A DNA stretch of 38,200 bases from Bacillota bacterium (GTDB lineage Bacteria > Bacillota > Sulfobacillia > JAJZYS01 > JAJYTV01): NCBI GenBank assembly GCA_021810725.1, contig JAJZIE010000003.1:1-38200 (forward strand), in the 5' to 3' direction. How positions within the stretch are numbered: the stretch's first letter is position 1; every line of letters starts with the position of its first letter. The position numbers and the translations under genes are program-made. Under the pieces are notes generated by a model. It did not search any database and was not told the DNA's origin. It was given only the letters and a program-made list of their open reading frames with translations. This document shows positions 1-10,844 of this stretch, piece after piece.

Positions 1-45
1 CGGTATGGAATAAGAGTGATGCCGGCACCACTTGGCGAAGCTGGC

Positions 46-61
46 TGTGATATTAACCACA
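46..61. promoter_or_regulatory. CRP/FNR-superfamily-type palindrome upstream of nuo operon
   Basis: TGTGA-TATTAA-CCACA matches the CRP-type TGTGA-N6-TCACA half sites at 9 of 10 positions; lies in the intergenic region before nuoBCD. Confidence 0.45.
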
Positions 62-68
62 ACATATG

Positions 69-84
69 GGTGATACATATCACA
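69..84. promoter_or_regulatory. Second CRP/FNR-superfamily-type palindrome upstream of nuo operon
   Basis: GGTGA-TACATA-TCACA, 9 of 10; contains the perfect inverted repeat GTGATA-CA-TATCAC (70-83). Confidence 0.5.
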
Positions 85-133
85 ATAGAGGACTCCCTAC
101 TCCCGTGGTGAACGCTCCCATGGGGGTGTGTGG

Positions 134-2407
134 ATGTCCGTTGACGCAACACGGCGGGATTTTATCACGACACGCCTCGATGCGCTGGCGCGCTGGGCGG
201 AAAGCGGATCCATGTGGCCGCTGCCCTTCGGTACCGCGTGCTGCGCCATCGAGTTCATGGCGGTCGGCTCCTCCCGGTACGACATCGCGCGCTTCGGTTC
301 CGAAGTGCTGCGTTTCAGCCCCAGGCAGTCCGACCTGCTCCTGGTGATGGGCACGATCACCGACAAGATGGTGCCGATCCTGAAGAACGTGTACGAACAG
401 ATCGCGGACCCCAAGTGGGTCATCGCGATGGGCGCTTGCACGGTCTCGGGCGGCTTTTACCGTTCCTACCACGTGGTCCAGGGCATCGACGAGTTCCTGC
501 CGGTGGACCTCTACATTCCGGGGTGCCCACCGACGCCGGAAGCCGTGCTGCACGCCATCATGCGGCTGCAGCAGGGGATCAAGGACGGGACCTTCCGCCG
601 CGGCGCGAACCAGCGACCACTGCACGTCCGCACGGACGACGCGTCGGTCACGGAGCTCTCGCCGCCCGCCGCCGCGCTCGTGGCCTACTCGACCTCCTCG
701 TCCGACGTGGACGAGGCCTTGGCCGATCGGCTGCGCGCGGCGTTCGGTCCCGGCGTGCTCGGCACGCGCGCCTTCCGCGGCGACCTCACGGTGCGCCTCG
801 AGCGCACCACCCTGCTAGGCGTCGCGCGGCTCCTGCGCGACGACCCGGAGATGCGCTTCGATATGCTGCTCGACGTCTGCGGTGTCGACTACCTCACCCG
901 CACGCCGCGCTTCGACGCCGTCTACCACCTCTGCTCCACCACCACCGGCCATCGGATCCGCCTTGAGGTGGGGGTGCCCGAGGACGACCCGACGGTCGCC
1001 AGCGTGACGCCGATCTGGGCGGGGGCGGGCTGGTTCGAGCGCGAGGCCTACGACCTCTACGGCATCCGCTTCCTTGGCCATCCGGACCTGCGGCGCATCC
1101 TGACGCACGACGGCTTCGGCAACATCCACCCGATGCGCCGGGACTACCCGCCCGGCCTCCGCCAGCCCTTCTTCCAGGCGGCGACGTTGCCCCTAGCCGA
1201 GCGCTCGCCCATCGGCGAGGACGGCCAGGAGATCGTGCAGCACCCGACGATTCTCAATATCGGTCCCTCGCATCCCGCGACGCACGGCACCTTCCGCATC
1301 GTCGCGAGGGTCGACGGCGAGAAGGTGCGCGAGGCGGACGTCGAGCTTGGCTACCTGCACCGCAACTTCGAGAAGATGGCCGAGACCCACACCTACCACA
1401 ACATGATCCCGTACTGCGATCGTCTCAACTACTGCTCGAGCTTCATGAACAGCTCCGGCTTCGCCATGGCCGTCGAAAAGCTGATGGGCGTCACCATCCC
1501 CGAGCGCGCGCAGTCCCTGCGCGTCATCCTGAGCGAGTTCAGCCGCATCATGGACCACGCGGTCTGCATCGGCACGAACCTCATGGACATGGGGCTGATC
1601 AGCAGCTTCTTCTACCTCTGGAACCTGCGCGAGGAGATCTACGACCTCCTCGAGGAGTGCTCGGGCGCCCGCATGATGGTGAGCTTCGTGCGCATCGGCG
1701 GGTTCGCGGAAGACGTGCCACAGGACTTCAGAGAGCGCGTCGAGGCGATCCTCGAGCACGTGCCACCGGTCCTGCGCGACACCGACCGCATGATCACCCG
1801 CAACGCCCTCGCCCGTGACCGCATGCGCGGCGTCGGGGCCATCTCGAAGGAGGACGCCATCGCCTACGGCTTCACGGGGCCGTGCCTGCGGGCCGCCGGC
1901 GAGCCCTACGACGTTCGCCGGGCCTATCCCTACTACCACTACGACGAGTTCGAGTTCGACATCCCGGTGGGCGCCCAGGGCGACGTCTACGACCGCTACC
2001 TCGTGCGGCTCGAGGAGATGCGCCAGAGCCTGCGCATCGTGCGCCAGGCGCTCGACAACCTCCCGGATGGCCCCGTGGTCGTCGATGACGGACGCGTCGC
2101 CCTGCCGCCGAAGCACGGCGTCTACACCAACATCGAGGACATGATGGACCACTTCAAGCTGATCATGGACGGGCATGGCATCCGCCCGCCGGTCGGGGAA
2201 GTGTACGGCTACAGCGAAGCGGCGAACGGCGAGCTCGGCTTCTACATCGTGAGCGACGGCGGCCAGCGACCCTATCGGGTCAAGGTGCGCCCGCCCTCCT
2301 TTGCCATCTACCAGGCCTTCCCCCAGATGATCCGCGGCATGAACCCCGCGGACGTCGTGGCCACCCTCGGCAGCCTCAACATCATCGCAGGAGAAAGCGA
2401 GCGATAG
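134..2407 (+). CDS. nuoBCD: NADH-quinone oxidoreductase subunits B, C and D as one fused polypeptide
   Basis: N-term NuoB motifs ([46 protein letters not shown]), then NuoC ([37 protein letters not shown]), then NuoD ([29 protein letters not shown]); no stop between domains. ORF opens at GTG 128; ATG at 134 is likelier. Confidence 0.93.
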   Translation: MSVDATRRDFITTRLDALARWAESGSMWPLPFGTACCAIEFMAVGSSRYDIARFGSEVLRFSPRQSDLLLVMGTITDKMVPILKNVYEQIADPKWVIAMGACTVSGGFYRSYHVVQGIDEFLPVDLYIPGCPPTPEAVLHAIMRLQQGIKDGTFRRGANQRPLHVRTDDASVTELSPPAAALVAYSTSSSDVDEALADRLRAAFGPGVLGTRAFRGDLTVRLERTTLLGVARLLRDDPEMRFDMLLDVCGVDYLTRTPRFDAVYHLCSTTTGHRIRLEVGVPEDDPTVASVTPIWAGAGWFEREAYDLYGIRFLGHPDLRRILTHDGFGNIHPMRRDYPPGLRQPFFQAATLPLAERSPIGEDGQEIVQHPTILNIGPSHPATHGTFRIVARVDGEKVREADVELGYLHRNFEKMAETHTYHNMIPYCDRLNYCSSFMNSSGFAMAVEKLMGVTIPERAQSLRVILSEFSRIMDHAVCIGTNLMDMGLISSFFYLWNLREEIYDLLEECSGARMMVSFVRIGGFAEDVPQDFRERVEAILEHVPPVLRDTDRMITRNALARDRMRGVGAISKEDAIAYGFTGPCLRAAGEPYDVRRAYPYYHYDEFEFDIPVGAQGDVYDRYLVRLEEMRQSLRIVRQALDNLPDGPVVVDDGRVALPPKHGVYTNIEDMMDHFKLIMDGHGIRPPVGEVYGYSEAANGELGFYIVSDGGQRPYRVKVRPPSFAIYQAFPQMIRGMNPADVVATLGSLNIIAGESER

Positions 2408-2409
2408 CC

Positions 2410-2868
2410 ATGCTGTCCAAGGATGCGCTCCGGGAGATCGAAGCCGCCAGGGCGGAGGAGGATTCCCCCCGCCATGCGCTCCTCACGGCCCTGCGGGTCA
2501 CGCAGGGCGAGCGCCGCCAGGTGGGACCCGAGGAGATCACCTACATCGCGGACCTCCTGGGACTGAGCCCGGCGTTGGTGCAGGGCGTGGCGCGCTTCTA
2601 CGACCAGATCTCCGCTACCCCCACAGGCCAGCACGTCCTGAGCCTCTGCCGCGGCATCTCCTGCTACCTCTGTGGCGCGGACGAGGTGGCGGCGGCGGTG
2701 GGGGAGCTCCTGGGGATTCGGCCGGGCGAGACCACGGCGGACGGTCGCTTCACCCTGCGCCTCGTCGAATGCGTCGGCGACTGCGATCGCGCTCCCGCGG
2801 CCATGGTCGACGACCGCTTCGTCGGGCCCGTGGCGGCCGTCGCCATCGACAACCTGACCAAGATGTAA
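2410..2868 (+). CDS. nuoE: NADH-quinone oxidoreductase subunit E (2Fe-2S thioredoxin-like)
   Basis: VARFYDQIS, CRGISCYLCGA, VECVGDCDRAPAAMVDDRFVG motifs; lies between nuoBCD and nuoF. Confidence 0.9.
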   Translation: MLSKDALREIEAARAEEDSPRHALLTALRVTQGERRQVGPEEITYIADLLGLSPALVQGVARFYDQISATPTGQHVLSLCRGISCYLCGADEVAAAVGELLGIRPGETTADGRFTLRLVECVGDCDRAPAAMVDDRFVGPVAAVAIDNLTKM

Positions 2869-2879
2869 GGAGGTACGGC

Positions 2880-4244
<1,365 letters not shown>

Positions 4245-4253
4245 AAGGGGGCG

Positions 4254-5906
4254 ATGAGCGGTGCCGATCTGACGATCGATGGACGGCAGATCGAGGTGGA
4301 GCAGGGCGTAAGCGTGATCCAGGCCGCCGATCGCCTCGGCGTCGAGATCCCGCGCTTCTGCTACCATCCCGATCTCAGGCCCGAGGGCAACTGCCGCATG
4401 TGTCTCGTCGAGGTCGACGGCTTTCCGAAGCCCGTCGTGGCCTGCGCGACGCCGGTCGTCGACGGCATGGTGGTGAAGACGCCGCACACGAGCCCTGTGG
4501 CGTCGCGAGCCGCGCGTGGCGTGCTCGAGTTCCTGCTGGTGAACCACCCGCTCGACTGCCCGATCTGCGACCAGGCGGGCGAGTGCTCGCTGCAGGACTT
4601 CTACATGCACCCGGACTACGGCCAGCACAGGAGCCACGTCGACCCCGAGGAGAAGATCCACAAGCGCAAGCGGGTCAACCTCGGCCCGCGCATCGTGCTC
4701 GACGCCGAGCGCTGCGTGATGTGCTCGCGCTGCGTCCGCTTCTCGGAGGAGGTCTCGGGCTACGCGGAACTGCAGTTCGTCCGCCGCGGCAACCACGTCG
4801 AGCTGACGGCGTTCGAGGACCGGGTCCTGGAGGACCCCTACGCCGGCAACCTGGCCGACGTCTGCCCGGTCGGCGCACTGACGTCGCGGGACTTCCGCTT
4901 CAAGCGACGCGTCTGGCATCTGAGTCACACGGACTCCGTCTGCGCCGGCTGCAGCACCGGCTGCAACGTGCGCATCGACCATTTCGACGGCCACATCGAG
5001 CGCGTCGTGCCGCGGCGCAATCCCGAAGTGAACCGGAGCTGGATCTGCGACGAGGGTCGTCTCAGCTATCAGAGCCTCACGTCGATTCCTCGCCTCACGC
5101 ATCCGCGCGAGGGCGACCGGCGACTCCTCTGGGCCGAGGCCATCGCCCTCGCGCACGAGACCCTGCACAGCGCGGGCGCCGTCACGGGGCTGCCGCTCGC
5201 GGCGCTCGCCTCGGCCTCCGCCACCAACGAGAGTCTCTGGCTCTTCCGGCAGTACGTCGAGGTGGCATTCCCCCAGCACCTTCTCGAGTTCCGTCTGGGC
5301 CGCGAGATGGAGACGGTCGCCGAGCGCGAGGACAAGCTCCTGCGCCGTGCCGACAAGCACCCGAACACGATGGGCGCCCTCCATCTCGGCTACGGCCGCG
5401 GTCTCGGGCTTAAGGGCCTCCTGGACTTGGCCGAAAAGGGCGAGCTGTCTCGGCTCCTCATGCTCTACTATCCGCCGCTCGTCGGACAGGAGGCCGAGGA
5501 GACGAAGGAGCGGATCGCGGGCCTGCTCGCACGGGTTCCGGAGAGCGTCGTGCTGACGACGCACGAGCTGCCCTACTTGACTGGGGCGAAGCTTCTCCTG
5601 CCGGTGGCGGCGTGGTCCGAGGAGGAGGGCACCTACACGAACCACCAAGGGGTGACGCAGCACGTCGGCAAGGCGATTTCCTTGCGCGAGGCGGTGCGCC
5701 CCGCGACCGACATCCTGGGCGATCTCTGGCAGGTGGCCACCGCCGCCCGCCGCGAGACAGCCCCGGAGCGCCTCTTCCGCGAGATCGCGATGAGCGTGCC
5801 CGCGTTCCGCGGCCTTAGCTACGCCGGGCTCGAGAGCCGGGCGGCGACGGTCTACCCACCGGAAGGGAGGATGCACTATGGCCAGGAAGGCTTCGCGGGT
5901 CGTTGA
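4254..5906 (+). CDS. nuoG: NADH-quinone oxidoreductase subunit G (short form)
   Basis: Cys/His cluster motifs FCYHPDLRPEGNCRMCLVEVDG, HPLDCPICDQAGECSLQD, CVMCSRCVRFSEEVSG, CPVGALTSRDFR, and an N7-like CAGCSTGCNVRI. Confidence 0.92.
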   Translation: MSGADLTIDGRQIEVEQGVSVIQAADRLGVEIPRFCYHPDLRPEGNCRMCLVEVDGFPKPVVACATPVVDGMVVKTPHTSPVASRAARGVLEFLLVNHPLDCPICDQAGECSLQDFYMHPDYGQHRSHVDPEEKIHKRKRVNLGPRIVLDAERCVMCSRCVRFSEEVSGYAELQFVRRGNHVELTAFEDRVLEDPYAGNLADVCPVGALTSRDFRFKRRVWHLSHTDSVCAGCSTGCNVRIDHFDGHIERVVPRRNPEVNRSWICDEGRLSYQSLTSIPRLTHPREGDRRLLWAEAIALAHETLHSAGAVTGLPLAALASASATNESLWLFRQYVEVAFPQHLLEFRLGREMETVAEREDKLLRRADKHPNTMGALHLGYGRGLGLKGLLDLAEKGELSRLLMLYYPPLVGQEAEETKERIAGLLARVPESVVLTTHELPYLTGAKLLLPVAAWSEEEGTYTNHQGVTQHVGKAISLREAVRPATDILGDLWQVATAARRETAPERLFREIAMSVPAFRGLSYAGLESRAATVYPPEGRMHYGQEGFAGR

Positions 5907-6477
5907 CGTGCGGAGGGCCGCCGAGGCCAGGACGGACGTCCTGAGCACGGCGGCCGGAACGCTCGCCGGCATGGAAGTGACCCTGCGCAACATGGTGCGC
6001 GCGACCGTAGGGCGCGAGCACGTCACGATCCAGTACCCCGAGCAGCGCAAGCCGTACTCCAGGCGCTTCCGGGGCGTGCATGTCCTGACGCATCGCGCCG
6101 ACGGCAGCCTCAAGTGCACGGCCTGCTACCTCTGCGAGACGGTCTGCCCCGCCCAGTGCATCACGATCGAGGCCAAGGACGTGGACGACCCGAGGGTGGA
6201 GAAGGCGCCGTCCCGCTACGAGATCGACCTGGCACGCTGCATCTTCTGCGGCTTCTGCGTCGAGGCGTGCCCGGAGGAGGCCCTGATCATGAGCCGCGAG
6301 TATGACCTCACGGCCATCACGCGCGGCCCAGAAACCCTGACCTACGGCATCGACCGGCTGACCGAGCGCCCGGAGATCGCGGCCTATGGCGCGGGCTTTC
6401 GGCCTCACATGCAGTATCCGCTGGTGGAGAGCTACCTGCCCGGCGAAGGACCGGAGAAGGCAGCCGCCGAGGAATAG
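5878..6477 (+). CDS. nuoI: NADH-quinone oxidoreductase subunit I (2x[4Fe-4S])
   Basis: CTACYLCETVCPAQCITIEA and CIFCGFCVEACPEEAL; overlaps 3' end of nuoG. Confidence 0.92.
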   Translation: MARKASRVVDVRRAAEARTDVLSTAAGTLAGMEVTLRNMVRATVGREHVTIQYPEQRKPYSRRFRGVHVLTHRADGSLKCTACYLCETVCPAQCITIEAKDVDDPRVEKAPSRYEIDLARCIFCGFCVEACPEEALIMSREYDLTAITRGPETLTYGIDRLTERPEIAAYGAGFRPHMQYPLVESYLPGEGPEKAAAEE

Positions 6478-6500
6478 GATCGGGCTCGACAAAGACCGTC

Positions 6501-6535
6501 GCGCCCACGCCGCTCCGTGCGTGGGCGCTTTCGTT
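6501..6535 (+). terminator. Rho-independent terminator after nuoI
   Basis: Perfect 10-bp stem GCGCCCACGC / GCGTGGGCGC with 8-nt loop followed by TTTCGTT. Confidence 0.85.
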
Positions 6536-6696
6536 AGCAGACGGGCCACGGATCCGCCGAGCCAGCGTGTGCATGCATAACAAGGGCCAATCGGTCCATA
6601 GAACGCGGACCCTTTGCCCCGGTACCAAAGTGACCTGGAACACCTCCCGCCCATCCGCGAGCGACAACGCTTTAAGGAGCAGTGGGAGGTGCCTTT

Positions 6697-7185
6697 GTGC
6701 CTATGGGACCTTCTTTGGTGGACCCGCACGCGCATCAGGACATCCATGACGCCGCGCGGGCCGAGATGGAATTCGGCACGGAGATCCTGCTGATGTCCTT
6801 GCGCGGCCAGGACGCCGCCACGTCCGTGCGCCTCGCCTCGGAGCTCCTCTGCGCGTGGCGGGAGCGTGTGCTGACGCACGCGGACGCCGAGGAGAAGGAC
6901 GTCTTCCCGCAGGTGCTCGCGGCGTCACCCGAGCTGGCGTCCGAGGTGGCCGCGCTCGTGCGGGACCACGATCTCATGCGGCTCCTCGTCGACGAGACCG
7001 AGCAGGGACTCGCCCGCGAGGGTTCGGTGACGGGGGCCGCGCTTGGGCGCCTGCAGGCACTCCTGCACATCCAGCGTCTGCACGCCCTCTACGAGGAGCA
7101 GACCTTCCTGCCTCAGGTTTCCGACGTGCTGGCTCAGGCGAAGACACCTTCCGAGGGGGCGGCTGAACATTGGCCAAACGCGTGA
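6697..7185 (+). CDS. Hemerythrin (HHE)-domain protein
   Basis: HADAEEKDVFP, RDHDLMRLL, HIQRLHALYEEQTFLP His/Glu pattern; GTG 6697 sits 7 nt after GGGAGG; overlaps narG start. Confidence 0.75.
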   Translation: MPMGPSLVDPHAHQDIHDAARAEMEFGTEILLMSLRGQDAATSVRLASELLCAWRERVLTHADAEEKDVFPQVLAASPELASEVAALVRDHDLMRLLVDETEQGLAREGSVTGAALGRLQALLHIQRLHALYEEQTFLPQVSDVLAQAKTPSEGAAEHWPNA

Positions 7186-10100
7186 ACGCACTAGGTAACG
7201 CACTCACCTACCTGCGCCGCGGTCCAGGCCTGAACGGGGGCTGGAGCGAGGAGAGCCCGCGCGGGCGACAGTGGGAGCGGCTCTACCGGGACCGCTGGCA
7301 GCACGACAAGGTGGTGCGCTCGACGCACGGCGTCAACTGCACCGGCTCCTGCAGCTGGAAGATCCACGTCAAGGATGGCGTGATCACCTGGGAGACGCAG
7401 CAGACCGACTACCCGTCGCTCGGTCCCGACACCCCGGAGTACGAACCGCGCGGCTGCCCGCGCGGGGCAAGCTTCTCCTGGTACGAGTACAGCCCCTTGC
7501 GCATCCGCTACCCCTACGTGCGCGGCAGCCTCATCACCGCCTGGCGGGAGGCGATCGCCGAGACCAAGGATCCTGTCGCTGCCTGGCGTCTCCTCACAGC
7601 GAGCCCCGAGCGCCGGGCGGCGTATCGGTCCCAGCGTGGCAAGGGCGGCTTCGTGCGGGCCAGCTGGGAGGAGATCTCCGAGCTGATCGCGGCCGCCACC
7701 CTCGAGACGGTGCGCCACTACGGACCGGACCGCGTCATCGGCTTCACGCCGATCCCGGCGATGTCGATGGTCAGCTACGCCGCCGGCACGCGTTTTCTCT
7801 CGCTGATCGGCGGCACGATCCTCAGCTTCTACGACTGGTACGCGGACCTGCCGATCGCGTCGCCCCAGATCTGGGGCGAGCAGACCGACGTGCCCGAGAG
7901 CGCGGACTGGTTCAACGCGGAGTACATGATCGTCTGGGGCACGAACCTGCCGATGACGCGCACCCCGGATGCCCACTTCATGGTGGAGGCGCGCTACAAG
8001 GGCACGCGCGTCGCCGCCGTCAGCCCGGACTACGCCGAGTACGTCAAGTTCTCGGATCTCTGGCTGCCGGCCAAGGCCGGCACGGACGCGGCCCTCGCCA
8101 TGGCGATGATGCACGTCATCCTGAAGGAGTTCTACGTCGACCGCCAAGTGCCGTACTTCCAGGACTACGCCCGCCGCTTCACAGACCTTCCCTTCCTGGT
8201 GCGGCTCGTCGAGCGGGACGGCAGGCACTACGCGGACCGCTTCCTGCGCCTGTCGGACCTCGGCGAGGGCGGTGACGCGGACGCCTGGAAGACCGTCGTC
8301 TGGGACGAGGCGGAGAACGCGCCCGCCTGCCCGAACGGGAGCCTCGGCTACCGCTGGGACGGGTCGGGGCGCTGGAACCTGAAGCTCGAAGGGGACGGCG
8401 GCGCGCCGATCTCCCCCGCCCTCACGTTCCTCGGCGGCGAGGACCGCACAGTCGAGCTCGACTTCCCCTACTTCGGCGGCGGCAAGGGCGAGACTCTTCG
8501 CCGCCACGTCCCGGTGCGGCGGATCGAGGGCAGCGCGGGACCGCAGATCGTCACGACCGTCTTCGACCTGCTCCTCGCGAGCGCCGGGGTGGGCAGAGGC
8601 CTACCCGGAGACTATCCCCAGGACTACGACGACCCGCGCCCCTACACGCCGGCCTGGCAGGAGGCGATCACGGGCGTTGACCGCAAACTCGCGATCCAGG
8701 TGGCGCGCGAGTTCGCCGAAGTGGCCGAGAAGACCCGCGGCCGCGCCATGATCGCGATGGGCGCCGGCATCAACCACTGGTACCACAGCGACGTGATCTA
8801 CCGCGCCATTGTCGGCCTTGTCCTCTTGACGGGCTGCGAAGGGGTCAACGGCGGCGGCTGGGCGCATTACGTCGGCCAGGAGAAGGTGCGGCCGCTCGAG
8901 GGCTGGGCCACGCTCGCCTTCGCAGGCGACTGGGTGCCCGCCGCGCGGCAGCAGAACGGCACCTCCTTCTTCTACTTCGCCACCGACCAGTTCCGCTACG
9001 AGGACATGGGCACGGACGAGCTCACCTGGCCCGGTGGCGGCACGTTCTCCTCGATGCACCCGGCGGACGTCAACGCGCTCGCGGCTCGGCTCGGTTGGCT
9101 GCCGTCCTATCCGCAGTTCCGCGAGAACTCGCTCGAGACGGCGAGGAAGGCGAGGGCGGATAGCCAGGACGACCTCGGGGCGGTGCGCTCCGTCGCGCGG
9201 CGGCTCCAGGATCGGGACCTCGAGCTGTCGGTCGACGCGCCGGATCTCGAGGAGAACTTCCCGCGCGTCTTCTTCCTCTGGCGGGCGAACCTCCTCACCT
9301 CAAGCGGCAAGGGGCACGAGTACTTCCTCAGGCACCTCCTCGGCGCCGACGGCCACGTGCTCTCCGGCGAGGAGGGCAAGCGCCGTCCGCAGACGGTGGC
9401 CTGCGAGGGCGAGGCACCGCGCGGCAAGCTGGACCTCCTTGTCGACATCGACTTCCGCATGACGGGCAGCGGCCTCTACGCCGATATCGTGCTGCCCGCC
9501 GCCACCTGGTACGAGAAGCACGACATCTCGAGCACCGACATGCATCCCTTCGTCCATCCCTTCAATCCGGCGATCTCGCCTCCCTGGGAGACGAGGAGCG
9601 ACTGGGACACCTTCCGCACGATCGCGCGCAGGTTCTCGGAACTCGCCAGGGACCACCTGCCCGCGCAGGAGGACCTTGTGATGGCGCCTCTCCTGCACGA
9701 CACGCCGCAGGAGACCGCCCAGCCTTTCGGCGAGGTGCGGGACTGGCGCAAGGGCGAGGCGGAGGCGGTGCCGGGGAGGACGATGCCGCGCTTCCTCTTC
9801 GTCCAGCGCGACTACCCGCACGTCTACGAGCAGATGACGACGCTCGGCCCGCGCGCGGAAGGCCAGATCGTGCAGAAGGGCATCACCATCCCGACGCAGC
9901 ACGCCTACGCTGCGCTCCGCCAGGAGCTCGGAGCGAGCCGACGCGAAGGGCCCGGCAAGGGCCGGCCGCGGCTCGAGACGGCCGAGCAGGCCGCGAACGC
10001 GATCCTCAGGCTCTCCGGCGCGACGAACGGTCACCAGGCGGTGGCGGCCTGGAAGGCGCTCGAGCCGGCGACGGGCCTGCGGCTCGAGGACGTCGCGAAG

Positions 10101-10844
10101 GGCCGTGAGGAGGACGTCTACACCGTCAAGGACCTGACCGTCCAGCCGCGGCTCGCGATCGCCGCACCGGTCTGGAGCGGGCTCGAGGCCCACGGCCGGC
10201 GCTACGCGCCCTTCACGGCCAACGTCGAGCTCGAGATCCCGTGGCGCACGCTCACTGGGCGCCAGCACTTCTATGTCGACCACGCGATGATGCTCGACTT
10301 CGGCGAGGGGCTGCCCCTTTATAGGCCGCCGCTCACCGCGCACCCGTTCCCGGCTGGCCAGGCGCCCCCCGGGGAGGGCAGGCAGCTCACGCTGCGCTAC
10401 CTGACGCCGCACGGCAAGTGGGGCATCCACTCCACCTACACCGACACCCTGACGATGCTCACCCTGTTCCGCGGCGGCCCGACGATCTGGCTGAGCCCGC
10501 AGGACGCCGAGGCGCTCGCGGTCAAGGACAACGACTGGCTCGAGGCCCTGAACCGCAACGGCGCCGTCGCGGCCCGGGCGGTGGTGAGCCACCGCATCCC
10601 CGAGGGCGTCGCCATCATGTACCACGCCCAGGACCGCACGATCGCCGTGCCCGGCACGAAGGCGACCCAGGACCGCGGCGGCGCGCACAACAGCCTGACG
10701 CGCGTTCTCCCGAAGCCGACCCACATGATCGGCGGCTACGCGCAACTCAGCTACGGCTTCAACTACTACGGCCCGACAGGACACCAGCGGGACGAGATGA
10801 CCGTGGTGCGACGCCTTGGGGAGGTGGACTGGCTTGCGGATTAA
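7170..10844 (+). CDS. narG: Respiratory nitrate reductase, alpha subunit
   Basis: RWQHDKVVRSTHGVNCTGSCSWKIHVKDG (HxxxCxxxC), EPRGCPRGASFSWY, IPAMSMVSYAAGTRFLSLIGGTILSFYDWYADLP (Asp Mo ligand region), WGEQTDVPESADW, TPHGKWGIHSTYTDTL; TTG start. Confidence 0.97.
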   Translation: MAKRVNALGNALTYLRRGPGLNGGWSEESPRGRQWERLYRDRWQHDKVVRSTHGVNCTGSCSWKIHVKDGVITWETQQTDYPSLGPDTPEYEPRGCPRGASFSWYEYSPLRIRYPYVRGSLITAWREAIAETKDPVAAWRLLTASPERRAAYRSQRGKGGFVRASWEEISELIAAATLETVRHYGPDRVIGFTPIPAMSMVSYAAGTRFLSLIGGTILSFYDWYADLPIASPQIWGEQTDVPESADWFNAEYMIVWGTNLPMTRTPDAHFMVEARYKGTRVAAVSPDYAEYVKFSDLWLPAKAGTDAALAMAMMHVILKEFYVDRQVPYFQDYARRFTDLPFLVRLVERDGRHYADRFLRLSDLGEGGDADAWKTVVWDEAENAPACPNGSLGYRWDGSGRWNLKLEGDGGAPISPALTFLGGEDRTVELDFPYFGGGKGETLRRHVPVRRIEGSAGPQIVTTVFDLLLASAGVGRGLPGDYPQDYDDPRPYTPAWQEAITGVDRKLAIQVAREFAEVAEKTRGRAMIAMGAGINHWYHSDVIYRAIVGLVLLTGCEGVNGGGWAHYVGQEKVRPLEGWATLAFAGDWVPAARQQNGTSFFYFATDQFRYEDMGTDELTWPGGGTFSSMHPADVNALAARLGWLPSYPQFRENSLETARKARADSQDDLGAVRSVARRLQDRDLELSVDAPDLEENFPRVFFLWRANLLTSSGKGHEYFLRHLLGADGHVLSGEEGKRRPQTVACEGEAPRGKLDLLVDIDFRMTGSGLYADIVLPAATWYEKHDISSTDMHPFVHPFNPAISPPWETRSDWDTFRTIARRFSELARDHLPAQEDLVMAPLLHDTPQETAQPFGEVRDWRKGEAEAVPGRTMPRFLFVQRDYPHVYEQMTTLGPRAEGQIVQKGITIPTQHAYAALRQELGASRREGPGKGRPRLETAEQAANAILRLSGATNGHQAVAAWKALEPATGLRLEDVAKGREEDVYTVKDLTVQPRLAIAAPVWSGLEAHGRRYAPFTANVELEIPWRTLTGRQHFYVDHAMMLDFGEGLPLYRPPLTAHPFPAGQAPPGEGRQLTLRYLTPHGKWGIHSTYTDTLTMLTLFRGGPTIWLSPQDAEALAVKDNDWLEALNRNGAVAARAVVSHRIPEGVAIMYHAQDRTIAVPGTKATQDRGGAHNSLTRVLPKPTHMIGGYAQLSYGFNYYGPTGHQRDEMTVVRRLGEVDWLAD

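Noticed and set aside
7170-10844. Nitrite oxidoreductase (NxrA) alternative for NarG
   Set aside because: Near-continuous similarity to remembered E. coli NarG motifs, cytoplasmic type without Tat leader, and complete narHJI follow.
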